64,000 nucleotides of DNA. It comes from Owenia fusiformis (Eukaryota > Annelida > Polychaeta > Sabellida > Oweniidae). Numbering within the stretch: the first letter of the stretch is position 1; every line of letters starts with the position of its first letter. The position numbers and the translations under genes are program-made. Positions 27,901 to 33,373 of the stretch are shown one piece after another. Location of the stretch: positions 37,756,867-37,820,866 of the forward strand of contig CAIIXF020000008.1 of NCBI GenBank assembly GCA_903813345.2. The letters are read 5' to 3'. The notes under the pieces are model-generated. The model had not been told where the DNA came from. It did no database searches and was given only the letters and a program-made list of their open reading frames with translations.

Positions 27901-30551
27901 GCATTTTACCTTTCAACTCCTAAAATGTACTATTGACTGGTCACATGACCTAACTGGTGATTAGTACAATTCATCTTCCCTGAAAGCAGGGATTTAGGAC
28001 TTTCCAGGGAATTAGTTCATCTATTCCATGTCATGTGACCATGAATAAACCAAAGAGCATCTAGAATACATTTGAGGTATATAATAAAACTGACTAATTA
28101 ACTAAATTAAGTTTTTTATTGATTTAATTTGGATGCCAAAAATATCTAATTTCAGGAGAAATTATATATGCAAATAATGGGCAGCCATTATTGAAATATC
28201 TTACATAATTTAAAAAGTACAAAATTCAACACACCCCTGCCATTGGCCATTGATTAACTAGGAAAAACATGGCGTATAGGGGTTTACAAATTGTAAATCA
28301 CGGCAAATTTTTCCCCTAAACTCCCGCCAAAACATGAATTTGACCACAAGTTATATTGCCTCTTTTTGAAATAAAGAAACCCAGGCTAATACATAATAAA
28401 CACACTAAATGTATATGAATACTTCGTACTTTACGTAAAGTTTACATTAAAACATGAAACCGTAATTAGCATGACCTAGGTTTTACTACGTTCGCAAATT
28501 CAAATATGGCTGCCGTAAGCGGAAAATGTTTTCAAAAGATGCGTCAGAAATATACAAAATCTACACTCTACCTTTAAATTATAAACGCATCATTGCATCG
28601 CTGAGATATGACAATTAATACGGTGATAAACATTACATGTAATTTACCCTTAGCGTGGTAGTAAATCCAGTTGGAAATTGATGAAAATTACGCTGTCAAT
28701 CAATTCGAGACGACACAAGTATAACGTGCATCTATTTTGCGCATGACGGATTGCTATACAATGTCCTTAAAAGCACAGCTCCCTTACATTTAATTGCATT
28801 GTTGGCTTGACATGCACTACTCGGCCAGTGAAAACTATAACAGGACACATAGTCAATTTTCCCACACTACAGGGTGTCCCGAAAGTATGGGGCCCCCCTA
28901 GGCAGACATATACCAGTGTCGTCATAGTATGTGTCATATATCATTTTAAAGCTTATCAAAAGTTACATTGATTCACCAAGTATCATGGTTCAACTCTCAA
29001 ATGTGAACAAATTACAGGCATTTCAAAATTTAGTGTTTGGTCAAAATTAAGTTCAATTTTACACCAAATCACTAGTCAATGTGTCCTCCTGGGCCATCTT
29101 AACAGCAGCAATTCTTTTCGGGTCGGATGGATAATGAGTTGGAAAAAGAGAACGGTGAGGGTAGAAACTCAAAGGAAACTCTTCTAAAGCACCTTAGCAG
29201 GTTTTAAGAGGGTTATGAAATTCCACACCCCTATTTGAAGGGCTTTTAAGGTCATATTTGAAAATAATTGCGGCTGTTCCAAGGGGGGACTCATTGACTC
29301 GTAATGTGGTGTAAAATTGAACTTTATTTTGATAAAACGCTAACTTTTAAAATGACTGTAACTTTTCCCCATTTTGGAGTTAAACCATGATACTTGGTGA
29401 ATCAATGTAACTTTGGATAAGCTTTAAAATGATATATGACACATACTATGAGGACACTGGAATATGTCTGCCTAGGGGGGGGGCATACTTTCGGGACACT
29501 CTGTATATATTTTTTCGGCTTCCGGAAGGACCTTACAGCGATTGACAGAGTGATAATAGAGAACCAGGCAATCAGAGAGAATGTTTATACACATCTCAAT
29601 CCAAGCAAAATACCTAATGCATAATCCCCATATCCTGAACCTTGTATAAGATGATATATTTATCTTTTCAGCTTCCGCAAGGACCTTGCAGCGATTGACA
29701 GAGTGATAATAGAGAACCAGGCAACCAGAGAGAATGTTTATGCACATCTAAATCCAAGCAAAATACCTAATGCATAATCCCCATATCCTGAACCTTGTAT
29801 AAGATGATATATTTATCTTTTCAGCTTCCGCAGGGACCTTGCAGCGATTGACAGAGTGATAATAGAGAAGCAGGCAACCAGAGAGAATGTTTATGCACAT
29901 CTCAATCCAAGCAAAATACCTAATGCATAATCCCCATATCCTGAACCTTGTATAAGATGATATATTTATCTTTTCAGCTTCCGCAAGGACCTTGCAGCGA
30001 TTGACAGAGTGATAATAGAGAAGCAGGCAACCAGAGAGAATGTTTATGCACATCTCAATCCAAGCAAAATACCTAATGCATAATCCCCATATCCTGAACC
30101 TTGTATAAGATGATATATTTATCTTTTCAGCTTCCGCAAGGACCTTGCAGCGATTGACAGAGTGATAATAGAGAAGCAGGCAACCAGAGAGAATGTTTAT
30201 GCACATCTCAATCCAAGCAAAATACCTAATGCATAATCCCCATATCCTGAACCTTGTATAAGATGATATATTTATCTTTTCAGCTTCCGCAGGGACCTTG
30301 CAGCGATTGACAGAGTGATAATAGAGAACCAGGCAACCAGAGAGAATGTTTATGCACATCTCAATCCAAGCAAAATACCTAATGCATAATCCCCATATCC
30401 TGAACCTTGTATAAGATAATATATTTATCTTTTCAGCTTCCGCAAGGACCTTGCAGCGATTGACAGAGTGATAATAGAGAACCAGGCAACCAGAGAGAAT
30501 GTTTATGCACATCTAAATCCAAGCAAAATACCAAATTCAATAAGCATTTAA
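839..30551 (+). CDS. Animal lipoxygenase, tandem copy 1 (LOX-1), 15 exons, 657 aa
   Basis: Non-heme iron dioxygenase that would add O2 to polyunsaturated fatty acids to give hydroperoxides (eicosanoid-type oxylipins). CDS = 839-901, 2433-2617, 5678-5894, 14825-14872, 15261-15386, 15598-15695, 16058-16190, 19846-19941, 20104-20200, 21198-21315, 21886-22039, 23085-23276, 24932-25099, 25432-25595, 30437-30551. The exons join in frame to 657 codons, the usual animal LOX length. Residues 1 to about 115 form the N-terminal PLAT (C2-like, membrane-binding) domain; the rest is the catalytic domain. Iron ligands by position are H348 and H353 (YHQAGVHL), H536 and N540 (QHAAINF) and the C-terminal I657. 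No signal peptide or membrane segment is seen, so it is probably cytosolic. No catalase-like allene oxide synthase domain precedes the PLAT start. The residue aligned with human 5-LOX A410 is G396, which would suggest R-stereospecificity. Surplus copies of the last exon lie at 29519-30389. Family assignment is secure; exact subtype (5-, 8-, 12-, 15-) is not. Confidence 0.93.
1296..2262. mobile_element. Foldback element in LOX-1 intron 1
   Basis: Arms of ~170-190 bases are inverted copies: left starts CACAGGGTACGTACCAAATT at 1299, right ends as its complement near 2262. The interior holds a perfect 30-base palindrome (1571-1600, half-site TGAGCGGGTGATATA) and an imperfect palindrome at 1855-1957 (GATACAGGGTAT ... 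ATACCCTGCATC). No transposase frame. Target duplication not certain. Confidence 0.65.
2433..2617 (+). CDS. LOX-1 exon 2 (PLAT domain core)
   Basis: 185 nt, acceptor TTTCAG and donor GTAAAT; encodes [10 protein letters not shown]...DLDDTW of the PLAT beta sandwich. It ends in phase 2 (TG), and exon 3 supplies the last G of Trp. It is clearly closer to LOX-3 exon 2 than to LOX-2 exon 2. Confidence 0.9.
3486..3733. repeat. Dispersed repeat with terminal palindrome, copy 1
   Basis: Starts CGACCTGAGAAATGTGTGAC and ends in a palindrome (ATAGTGAAATATTGGACC ... GGTCCAATATTTCACTAT, 3663-3716). A second copy is at 39317-39535. Lies in LOX-1 intron 2. Confidence 0.6.
4345..5372. repeat. Degenerate AATCGGGA-motif repeat clusters
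   Basis: Two clusters (about 4345-4615 and 5105-5372) of irregularly spaced AATCGGGA/AATCGGGG cores separated by A-rich or TTCACAATGA spacers, with ~490 bases of unrepeated sequence between. The frames across it (for example [19 protein letters not shown]) are translations of the repeat, not a gene. Confidence 0.7.
5678..5894 (+). CDS. LOX-1 exon 3 (end of PLAT, linker to catalytic domain)
   Basis: 217 nt after acceptor TTATTAG; encodes [10 protein letters not shown]...PIHRW and the charged linker [16 protein letters not shown], comparable to the RRKELETRQ-type stretch of mammalian LOX. Donor GTACAG at 5895. A (TTTG)n run precedes the acceptor and the ACAAT satellite follows about 50 bases downstream. 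Confidence 0.9.
5943..7004. repeat. ~1.06-kb ACAAT-type pentanucleotide satellite in LOX-1 intron 3
   Basis: Almost pure AATAC/AATGC/AATTC pentamers with higher-order ~130-base blocks (for example AATACAATGCAATACAATCC recurring). Long frames on both strands here (up to 207 codons of CIVLY/YNTIQ repeats) are translations of the microsatellite. Confidence 0.95.
7066..7310. repeat. GC-rich palindromic stretch, probable dispersed repeat
   Basis: GCGCCGGGCGCCGGCCGATG .. CATCGGCCGA .. CGACCGGGCGCCGGTG forms nested inverted repeats, then three GATATCGCACGG-type direct repeats. Base composition is strikingly unlike the AT-rich surroundings. Not identified. Confidence 0.4.
7526..7922. mobile_element. 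MITE with AAATTGGCCCCCACGT termini
   Basis: Ends are AAATTGGCCCCCACGTGAT and ATTACGTGGGGGCCAATTT. An inner inverted pair (AAGGAGGATTGG / CCAATCCTCCTT) lies at 7567 and 7740. 397 bases, no transposase. The small minus-strand frame inside is not recognised. Confidence 0.6.
7923..8940. other. Intron 3 sequence without recognisable feature
   Basis: AT-rich, no gene, no obvious repeat. The 62-codon frame at 8401 is low-complexity ([11 protein letters not shown]) and not supported. Confidence 0.4.
8955..10091. mobile_element. HINE/pearl-like non-autonomous element with seven ~145-bp core repeats and (ACGG)n
   Basis: Left end AGCAAATCCCACCGAACG, right end GTTCGGTGGGAT. The interior has seven core repeats with AATGGCNGCCAT at 9031, 9153, 9300, 9446, 9591, 9736 and 9881 (spacing mostly 145-147), then a GACGGACG tract (10013-10053). 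The order left arm, ~150-bp repeats, ACGG microsatellite, right arm is what I recall for Helentron-related HINE/pearl elements of bivalves; that assignment is from memory. Partial copies lie at 25660-25700 and 58065-58800. Confidence 0.65.
10127..11699. mobile_element. hAT-like DNA element, 1.57 kb, TIR CAGTGGCGTAGGAA
   Basis: Left end CAGTGGCGTAGGAA and right end TTCCTACGCCCCTG, flanked by TATAG on both sides (10122-10126, 11700-11704). CAGNGGCG termini are common in hAT elements, though hAT duplications are normally 8 bp. Small frames inside (10490-10711, 11312-11530) match no transposase I recognise. Confidence 0.5.
11838..12028. repeat. Palindromic foldback element, 190 bp
   Basis: TAGCTTGTATTCGTGAATGC .. 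and .. GCATTCACGAATGCAAGCTT are inverted copies; arms continue through CAACTAACGCCATT and ACCTACTATTTTAT almost to the centre. Confidence 0.7.
12360..13150. repeat. Imperfect direct duplication of ~300 bp in LOX-1 intron 3
   Basis: Segments 12383-12690 and 12843-13130 share TTGCAAGATTATCTTTTAAT, TCACTAGTTTGTCC, CATTCTGACACTTATC and ATATTGATTCTAAAAGATAC in the same order with many substitutions. No gene seen. Confidence 0.65.
13423..13730. repeat. Dispersed repeat, partner at 45088-45345
   Basis: Starts AATACAATATCTCCCAAA and ends GATTCTCTCTTTAA in both places, with ~80% identity by eye (including CTTATAGAAAATAATACATT). One copy is in LOX-1 intron 3, the other in LOX-2 intron 1, so they are not at matching positions. 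Confidence 0.6.
13731..14824. other. Rest of LOX-1 intron 3, C-rich runs only
   Basis: No gene seen. Two related GGCCTTTTGNTAC(C)n segments with 12-13 Cs at 14112-14142 and 14156-14188. Confidence 0.4.
14825..14872 (+). CDS. LOX-1 exon 4 (48 nt)
   Basis: Encodes [16 protein letters not shown] between TTTAG and GTAAGA, phase 0 to phase 0. The matching 48-nt exon in LOX-2 at 47796 ([16 protein letters not shown]) supports this very short exon; it corresponds to the DLP...F segment near the start of the LOX catalytic domain. Confidence 0.88.
15261..15386 (+). CDS. LOX-1 exon 5
   Basis: 126 nt, acceptor TTTCAG, donor GTGAGT; encodes [15 protein letters not shown]...FKRPY. Matches LOX-2 48156-48281 in length, phase and sequence. 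Confidence 0.9.
15598..15695 (+). CDS. LOX-1 exon 6 (W..D..FG.Q.L.G.NP motif)
   Basis: 98-nt exon with no long open frame around it, found by comparison with LOX-2 49740-49837. Encodes [20 protein letters not shown] followed by [12 protein letters not shown], the LOX motif (W-x2-D-x2-FG-x-Q-x-L-x-G-x-NP in mammalian enzymes) that lines the active-site entrance. Acceptor TTCAAG, donor GTAGGT, phase 0 to phase 2; it exactly fills the gap between exons 5 and 7. Confidence 0.88.
16058..16190 (+). CDS. LOX-1 exon 7 ([14 protein letters not shown])
   Basis: 133 nt; the first base completes Asn, then [20 protein letters not shown]...KCSENRT. The FPVT/LPVT...MV segment is characteristic of animal LOX. 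Donor GTAAGA. Confidence 0.92.
16270..19150. repeat. 2.9-kb inverted repeat filling most of LOX-1 intron 7
   Basis: Arms of about 600 bases: left starts ATACTGGATGAGCGTGGTGT, right ends in its complement at 19150. Both arms contain TTCCAAAACGCTGAAAAACT-type and AAGAATTCTTTGGAAAAGTG-type blocks in opposite order. Between the arms, a ~120-150-base module (TAATTCCTAGAATAT.., GGTAATCATC.., CATGTCCTACCA..) repeats in both orientations, each associated with a GGGGGTA/TACCCCC tract. No transposase frame. Either a large foldback transposon or a locally grown inverted duplication. Confidence 0.75.
19160..19318 (-). repeat. Possible tRNA-derived SINE fragment
   Basis: On the minus strand: GGCTTGAGAGCGGTAGGTCT then TGGGTTAGATCCCCGTACGG, resembling the anticodon-to-T-arm half of a tRNA with a B-box-like GGTTAGATCCC. 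It abuts the right arm of the large inverted repeat. No clear A box, so only tentative. Confidence 0.35.
19846..19941 (+). CDS. LOX-1 exon 8
   Basis: 96 nt, acceptor TTTGAAG and donor GTGAGT; encodes [32 protein letters not shown] in the position of the mammalian AP..L.Y....L.PIAIQL.Q segment. The acceptor polypyrimidine tract is weak, but the same site is used in LOX-2. Confidence 0.9.
20104..20200 (+). CDS. LOX-1 exon 9 (first two iron-ligand histidines)
   Basis: 97 nt; [20 protein letters not shown] then [12 protein letters not shown](G). The two His five residues apart (H348, H353) align with H367 and H372 of human 5-LOX. Donor GTACTG. Twenty-nine bases after this exon lies a TTAA-flanked foldback element. 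Confidence 0.93.
20230..20964. mobile_element. TTAA-flanked foldback element in LOX-1 intron 9
   Basis: 735 bases with ends GGTGCCATGATACTTAACA and TGTTAAGTATCATGGCACC, flanked by TTAA at 20226-20229 and 20965-20968. Inverted arms extend ~300 bases each. TTAA targets are typical of piggyBac-type transposition, but the ends do not look like the usual piggyBac CCYT, so the superfamily is unsure. Confidence 0.7.
21198..21315 (+). CDS. LOX-1 exon 10
   Basis: 118 nt; encodes [38 protein letters not shown], the helix after the iron ligands with the LSP.HP...LL.PH signature. Donor GTGAGT after AACAA, phase 2. Confidence 0.93.
21500..21735. repeat. Cluster of short direct and inverted CCGCAGGTGAGTAT motifs
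   Basis: CATATTCACTTGCGGTATAT, ATTCCGCAGGTGAGTATCGG, CTTACCTGCGGAATATGCC and CACAGGTGAGTATGGCATAT alternate in both orientations. Several contain CAG|GTGAGT, a perfect donor consensus, within intron 10. Confidence 0.5.
21886..22039 (+). CDS. LOX-1 exon 11 (carries the stereocontrol position, Gly)
   Basis: 154 nt after CCGAAG. Encodes (N)[20 protein letters not shown] and on to DLKNRG. Laid against human 5-LOX without gaps from the shared AIN to FDK, the Gly of FGL (codon GGC, 21890-21892, residue 396) falls on A410. Donor GTAAGT. Confidence 0.9.
22040..23084. other. LOX-1 intron 11, nothing recognised
   Basis: AT-rich intron with ordinary GT (GTAAGT) and AG (CTTCAG) ends; no gene or repeat noticed. 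Confidence 0.4.
23085..23276 (+). CDS. LOX-1 exon 12
   Basis: 192 nt; encodes [20 protein letters not shown] then [10 protein letters not shown]...GPGIK, the P.Y.YRDD.L..W/Y.AI..YV segment of LOX. The donor GTAGGT at 23277 is also the first six bases of the 34-bp minisatellite that fills the next intron. Confidence 0.93.
23277..24884. repeat. 34-bp minisatellite, 47 copies, beginning at the exon 12 splice donor
   Basis: Unit: GTAGGTCAACATGTTTAAGA followed by ATCATGGATTGAAA. The first unit starts at the exon 12 donor GTAGGT and the 47th starts at 24841; a partial unit follows. Very homogeneous, with scattered substitutions (ATTTTT, CAATTT, GAGAGT, CTTGG). A ~6-copy, diverged ~35-bp version occupies the same place in LOX-2 (56489-56672), so the seed predates the gene duplication. 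Confidence 0.97.
24932..25099 (+). CDS. LOX-1 exon 13 (third His and Asn iron ligands)
   Basis: 168 nt; [20 protein letters not shown] then [27 protein letters not shown] contains H536 and N540, aligned with H550 and N554 of human 5-LOX. Acceptor AATTTCAG, donor GTACAA. Confidence 0.94.
25432..25595 (+). CDS. LOX-1 exon 14
   Basis: 164 nt; [20 protein letters not shown] then [20 protein letters not shown] and on to LLQALE. Donor GTATGT; phase 2, completed by the first base of the final exon. Confidence 0.9.
25717..26624. mobile_element. Foldback element with ACAAAAAAGTATACCCAACTT ends
   Basis: Inverted arms of ~190 bases (25717-25915 and 26450-26624). The interior contains half (26090-26225) of another foldback family also found at 45836-46150 and 61804-62112. 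Lies in LOX-1 intron 14; no transposase. Confidence 0.65.
27131..27260. repeat. Near-perfect 130-bp palindrome
   Basis: Arms read ACAATTATTGACCTCTCCAG .. CCCGAGACTGTAAACCGAGACC and their complement, with a tiny centre (GTAG). Strong hairpin potential in intron 14. Confidence 0.75.
27626..27802. repeat. Palindromic foldback, ~175 bp
   Basis: CAAATAGTGACTGCCATT .. GGGAATATCCTGTCCACTGA is mirrored by TCAGTGGACAGGATATTCCC .. GGCAGTCACTATTTG. The frames at 27567 and 27646 run through it and are not considered genes. Confidence 0.7.
28870..29503. mobile_element. Tc1/mariner-type non-autonomous element, ends 15 bp before exon 15 copy 1
   Basis: 634 bases with ends CAGGGTGTCCCGAAAG and CTTTCGGGACACTCTG, flanked by TA on both sides. 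Inverted arms of ~200 bases. Its right end lies in the acceptor region of the first terminal-exon copy, whose AG has become GG. Confidence 0.8.
29519..30436 (+). repeat. Six surplus tandem copies of the LOX-1 terminal exon (153-bp unit)
   Basis: Units start at 29519, 29672, 29825, 29978, 30131 and 30284, with the complete exon as the seventh at 30437. Each unit is 106 bases of exon plus 47 bases of intron ending in an acceptor. In all six the coding sequence stops after KIPNA because the duplication junction makes GCA-TAA, so the last three residues including the iron-ligand Ile are lost. Copies 2-6 keep a good TTTTCAG acceptor; copy 1 has TTTCGG and cannot be used normally. None has a donor. 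Copies differ by a few substitutions (ENQ/EKQ, FRK/FRR), suggesting recent expansion. The period is divisible by three, which produces a long spurious minus-strand frame. Confidence 0.92.
30437..30551 (+). CDS. LOX-1 exon 15, last copy: full C-terminus with terminal Ile
   Basis: Seventh copy in the 153-bp array and the only one that ends KIPNSISI-stop. The carboxylate of the last Ile is an iron ligand in LOX enzymes; LOX-2 ends KIPNAISI-stop. Encodes [20 protein letters not shown] then [17 protein letters not shown]. Acceptor TTTTCAG. Confidence 0.9.
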
Positions 30552-30922
30552 CTGGAAGAACATCTTAGATACAAGAATAACAATTTTAAAGTTGGGTCAT
30601 GGAACGTACATGTCCAACGTTGAATCTGATTCAGATGATGTAAACAATTGGGACATTTGAGGATTCACACAATCACTTGTAAATATGACACTGAAGCATA
30701 AATAGATAAACATCCCCACCAAAGGTTTGGAAACAGGAAGTACCCTTTCAATCACGTGTTAAGCCTGTCTATATGAATGATGGTTATGACTTTATTTTTG
30801 TTTATCTTTCCAACCTTTTGTAATGGAAGATTTTATTGAACGGGATAAACTATACTTTCAGACTATCCAACACCAATATCCCAAGAAATATGTTTATCGT
30901 TTGTTTGACACACACAAATGTG
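30552..30922. other. LOX-1 3' UTR and downstream
   Basis: Shares blocks with the LOX-2 3' flank (TGTAAATATGACACTGAAGC ATAAAT.. against 57768-57795), so this is probably 3' UTR. No clean AATAAA before the retroelement repeat; an AATAAA at 31211 lies inside the 875-bp repeat. Confidence 0.45.
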
Positions 30923-31797
30923 ATTAATAATATGCTTTGAGAAATATATATCAGTTTGACCATTTTTCGTATATGTGATTGATTTTACGATGTAAAGATA
31001 TAAATGCGATATAATATGTGTTATTTTATTTAAAAAGCTTTAAAATATCAAAAAACAATATATAATAGAACATTTTTACTCACTTTAATTTTTTATACTT
31101 AGGTACATGTAGGGTCTTGGGCTTCCATTTTACCATCATGAAATTCACATTTCCATGTCACTATATCGCCCATTGTCATGATTGTGCTTGTTTTGGACAT
31201 GGGGTCTCATAATAAACTTATGAAATATACAATCTGAATTGTACATTATCTATTTCATTAGGGAGTTAAATCATTCTTTTGAAGCAAGGTATCAATAAGT
31301 TATGTAAAATTGTAATGACGTAATAACCTTCATTAGATGCAAGTAGTCAGTTCCCAGTTTCACCACGAGGTGGCTAACTTGGGTCATATATAAATTACAG
31401 GTATTGGGGAAAGCTCCTCTAAAGTTCAATATTCAATAGATTTATTAATCAATTTCCAACCTAGGTCTATTTAGGTGATTGGCTTGAGAATTTTAGAATT
31501 GTATGTATTCGAATGCAAAAATTTAGAGACACTCTACAAAGTGTGTAATAAATACCATGCTGTTATCTCTATTAAATGACAGAGTTATGTGGATGGGACT
31601 GAGGAAAAGTTCCAGTTTAGGCTTTGGTCTTTGGTTTAGGCTTTTGGGGTATCATCTTAGATTCACTGGTGGACACTATTGGAGAATGAGAGTCTATTGT
31701 AATTTCAGAATCATCTATTGTCATTTCTTTACTAATTTGATATTTTCGTTCTGTTGCAATTTCATTGGTGATTTTATTTTATTTTGTAGCAGTTGAA
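30923..31797. repeat. Outer 875-bp direct repeat, left copy (A1)
   Basis: Nearly identical (about four substitutions seen) to 36298-37172, same orientation, offset 5375. Starts ATTAATAATATGCTTTGAG and ends GTAGCAGTTGAA. Contains a 79-codon frame (MLLSLLNDRV) that is unrecognised and probably not a gene. Confidence 0.9.
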
Positions 31798-31935
31798 AAA
31801 GCTTTACTCGATCAACTATGACTAAGTGTAAATCGATCGAATGTACATGCGCATGCGCTAATAATCAGTTATAGTAAGATAATAAAGATGTCGCTATGCT
31901 ATTAAAAACTATTTACTTTGTAAATAATCATTAAT
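31795..31935. repeat. Inner 141-bp direct repeat, 3' copy of the DIRS-like element (B1)
   Basis: GAAAAAGCTTTACTCGATCA .. AATAATCATTAAT, identical by eye to 36163-36303. Contains ATCGATCGA and GCGCATGCGC. Candidate recombination/terminal repeat of the tyrosine-recombinase retroelement. Confidence 0.85.
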
Positions 31936-32198
31936 GTCCTCCATCACCAGGAACAAAACACAAATTAAACAAAAACACGTCGTTTGGGCTAAAATGAGCG
32001 GATGCTTTATTTCAACAGTTTTATTTGAACTTGTAAAAACAGCCCAACAGCCGCCCAAACGACGATATAACATTATACACTATGCGTTTTACGCGTAAAC
32101 ACTAATCACCACTGATAGATCTATCATAAGTACAAAATATTAAGATACATAGCCATGGATATCTATACAATTTAAAGGCTACAACATGTAATTAAACA
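31936..32198 (-). other. 3' untranslated part of the DIRS-like element
   Basis: No coding sequence. Contains an inverted pair CGTCGTTTGGGC (31979) / GCCCAAACGACG (32053) that could form a stem. Confidence 0.5.
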
Positions 32199-33154
32199 TT
32201 AATGTTCTGTCAATTTTGCCGATAATTTGCAAAGGGTTTCCTTGGGTATTCTAATGTATCTCTGATAACATTGACTTTTCCATCTACCGATAGCTTTTAT
32301 TTCCCAATCTTTAAGGCCTACATTACCCCCTGTGGTCGCTCCCCCGCTACGAAGAGAATGACCAGAGAATTTTGCTGGGTTATACCCTAAAACTGCCATG
32401 GAGACCTTAAGATGGGATATGAAACATTTTCTATCTATTGGTTGTCCATTACTCAGAACAAAAAGTGCATTTGAATCTGACTTACGACGACTAATGTACA
32501 TTTCAGTAGAACACACCGCACACATAGGTTGCTTTGTGCATGCTATAACTGCTTCTAGACCTTTCCCAATTGGGTCTGTTTTTGAAATTCGTATTTTGAC
32601 TACCATATGTTTGTCTGACTCACAATTTTCATCTCTTACTACACTTATATCATCTAATGTCAGATTTATCAATTCAGAGCATCGTAAAAGTCCAAAAAAT
32701 GCAATTGATAATGCAGTAAAATACATCAGTTGATCTATGCTGTTAAAATCATGTATTTGAAATAGTTGAAAAAGTACATCAGCTGTAATAGCATCTTTTG
32801 ATTAACGCTATCTCCTGAATTATTTTGTTCTATTAAAACAGCTTGTTGTGCTCTTTTTATTTTAAAAGATTTTTCTAAAGGATCATTGAACCCGTGCTCA
32901 AGGTGCATGGATCTCACTGCATATAAGTAATTGAGGATTGTGCCATGCCTTAGTTTCTTTTCATAAGAATATGCTATGTACATTAAAAGACATTCTTCTG
33001 ATGCTGGAAGACATTCTAAATTGGCTTTATCACAAAATTCCATGAAAGATTTTTGACCTGATGAATATGTCTTTCTAGTGGCAGGACGTAATCCTCTTCT
33101 TACCAAATCTTGAGCCGTTTTCTTTAGTTCCTGACAGTCCAAAGACCCTGACAA
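32199..33154 (-). pseudogene. Tyrosine recombinase of DIRS-like element, one frameshift
   Basis: N-terminal SAM-like part at 33154-32800 (ATRKTYSSGQKSFMEFCDKA) and catalytic part at ~32800-32199. A one-base frameshift near 32790-32805 splits them; the second frame continues upstream as DAITADVLFQLFQ. Catalytic residues are visible: R in LLRCSELINL, H and R in HSLRSGGAT, and Tyr in YIRIP. The enzyme would insert a circular DNA copy without a protease or DDE integrase. Confidence 0.85.
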
Positions 33155-33373
33155 AATAAATATTTATTAACATTAATACGATTAACTAGTCTATCTCTAC
33201 ATATGTATAAAAAATAACTATTTACAAGTATGAGCATACATTCAACAATACTCGTTTATATTGCCTGATGGCGTACAGTGAAATTCGATTGATTTTTTGT
33301 ATCAATCTAAAGGTGACTGGTATATATGATATGATAAAATACTATGGTAAGCTTTTGTTCTCATGATTTGTAT

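Noticed and set aside
29472-30512. 254-codon minus-strand frame made of five 51-residue repeats
   Set aside because: It is the antisense of the 153-bp terminal-exon array; the period is a multiple of three, so the frame stays open by construction.
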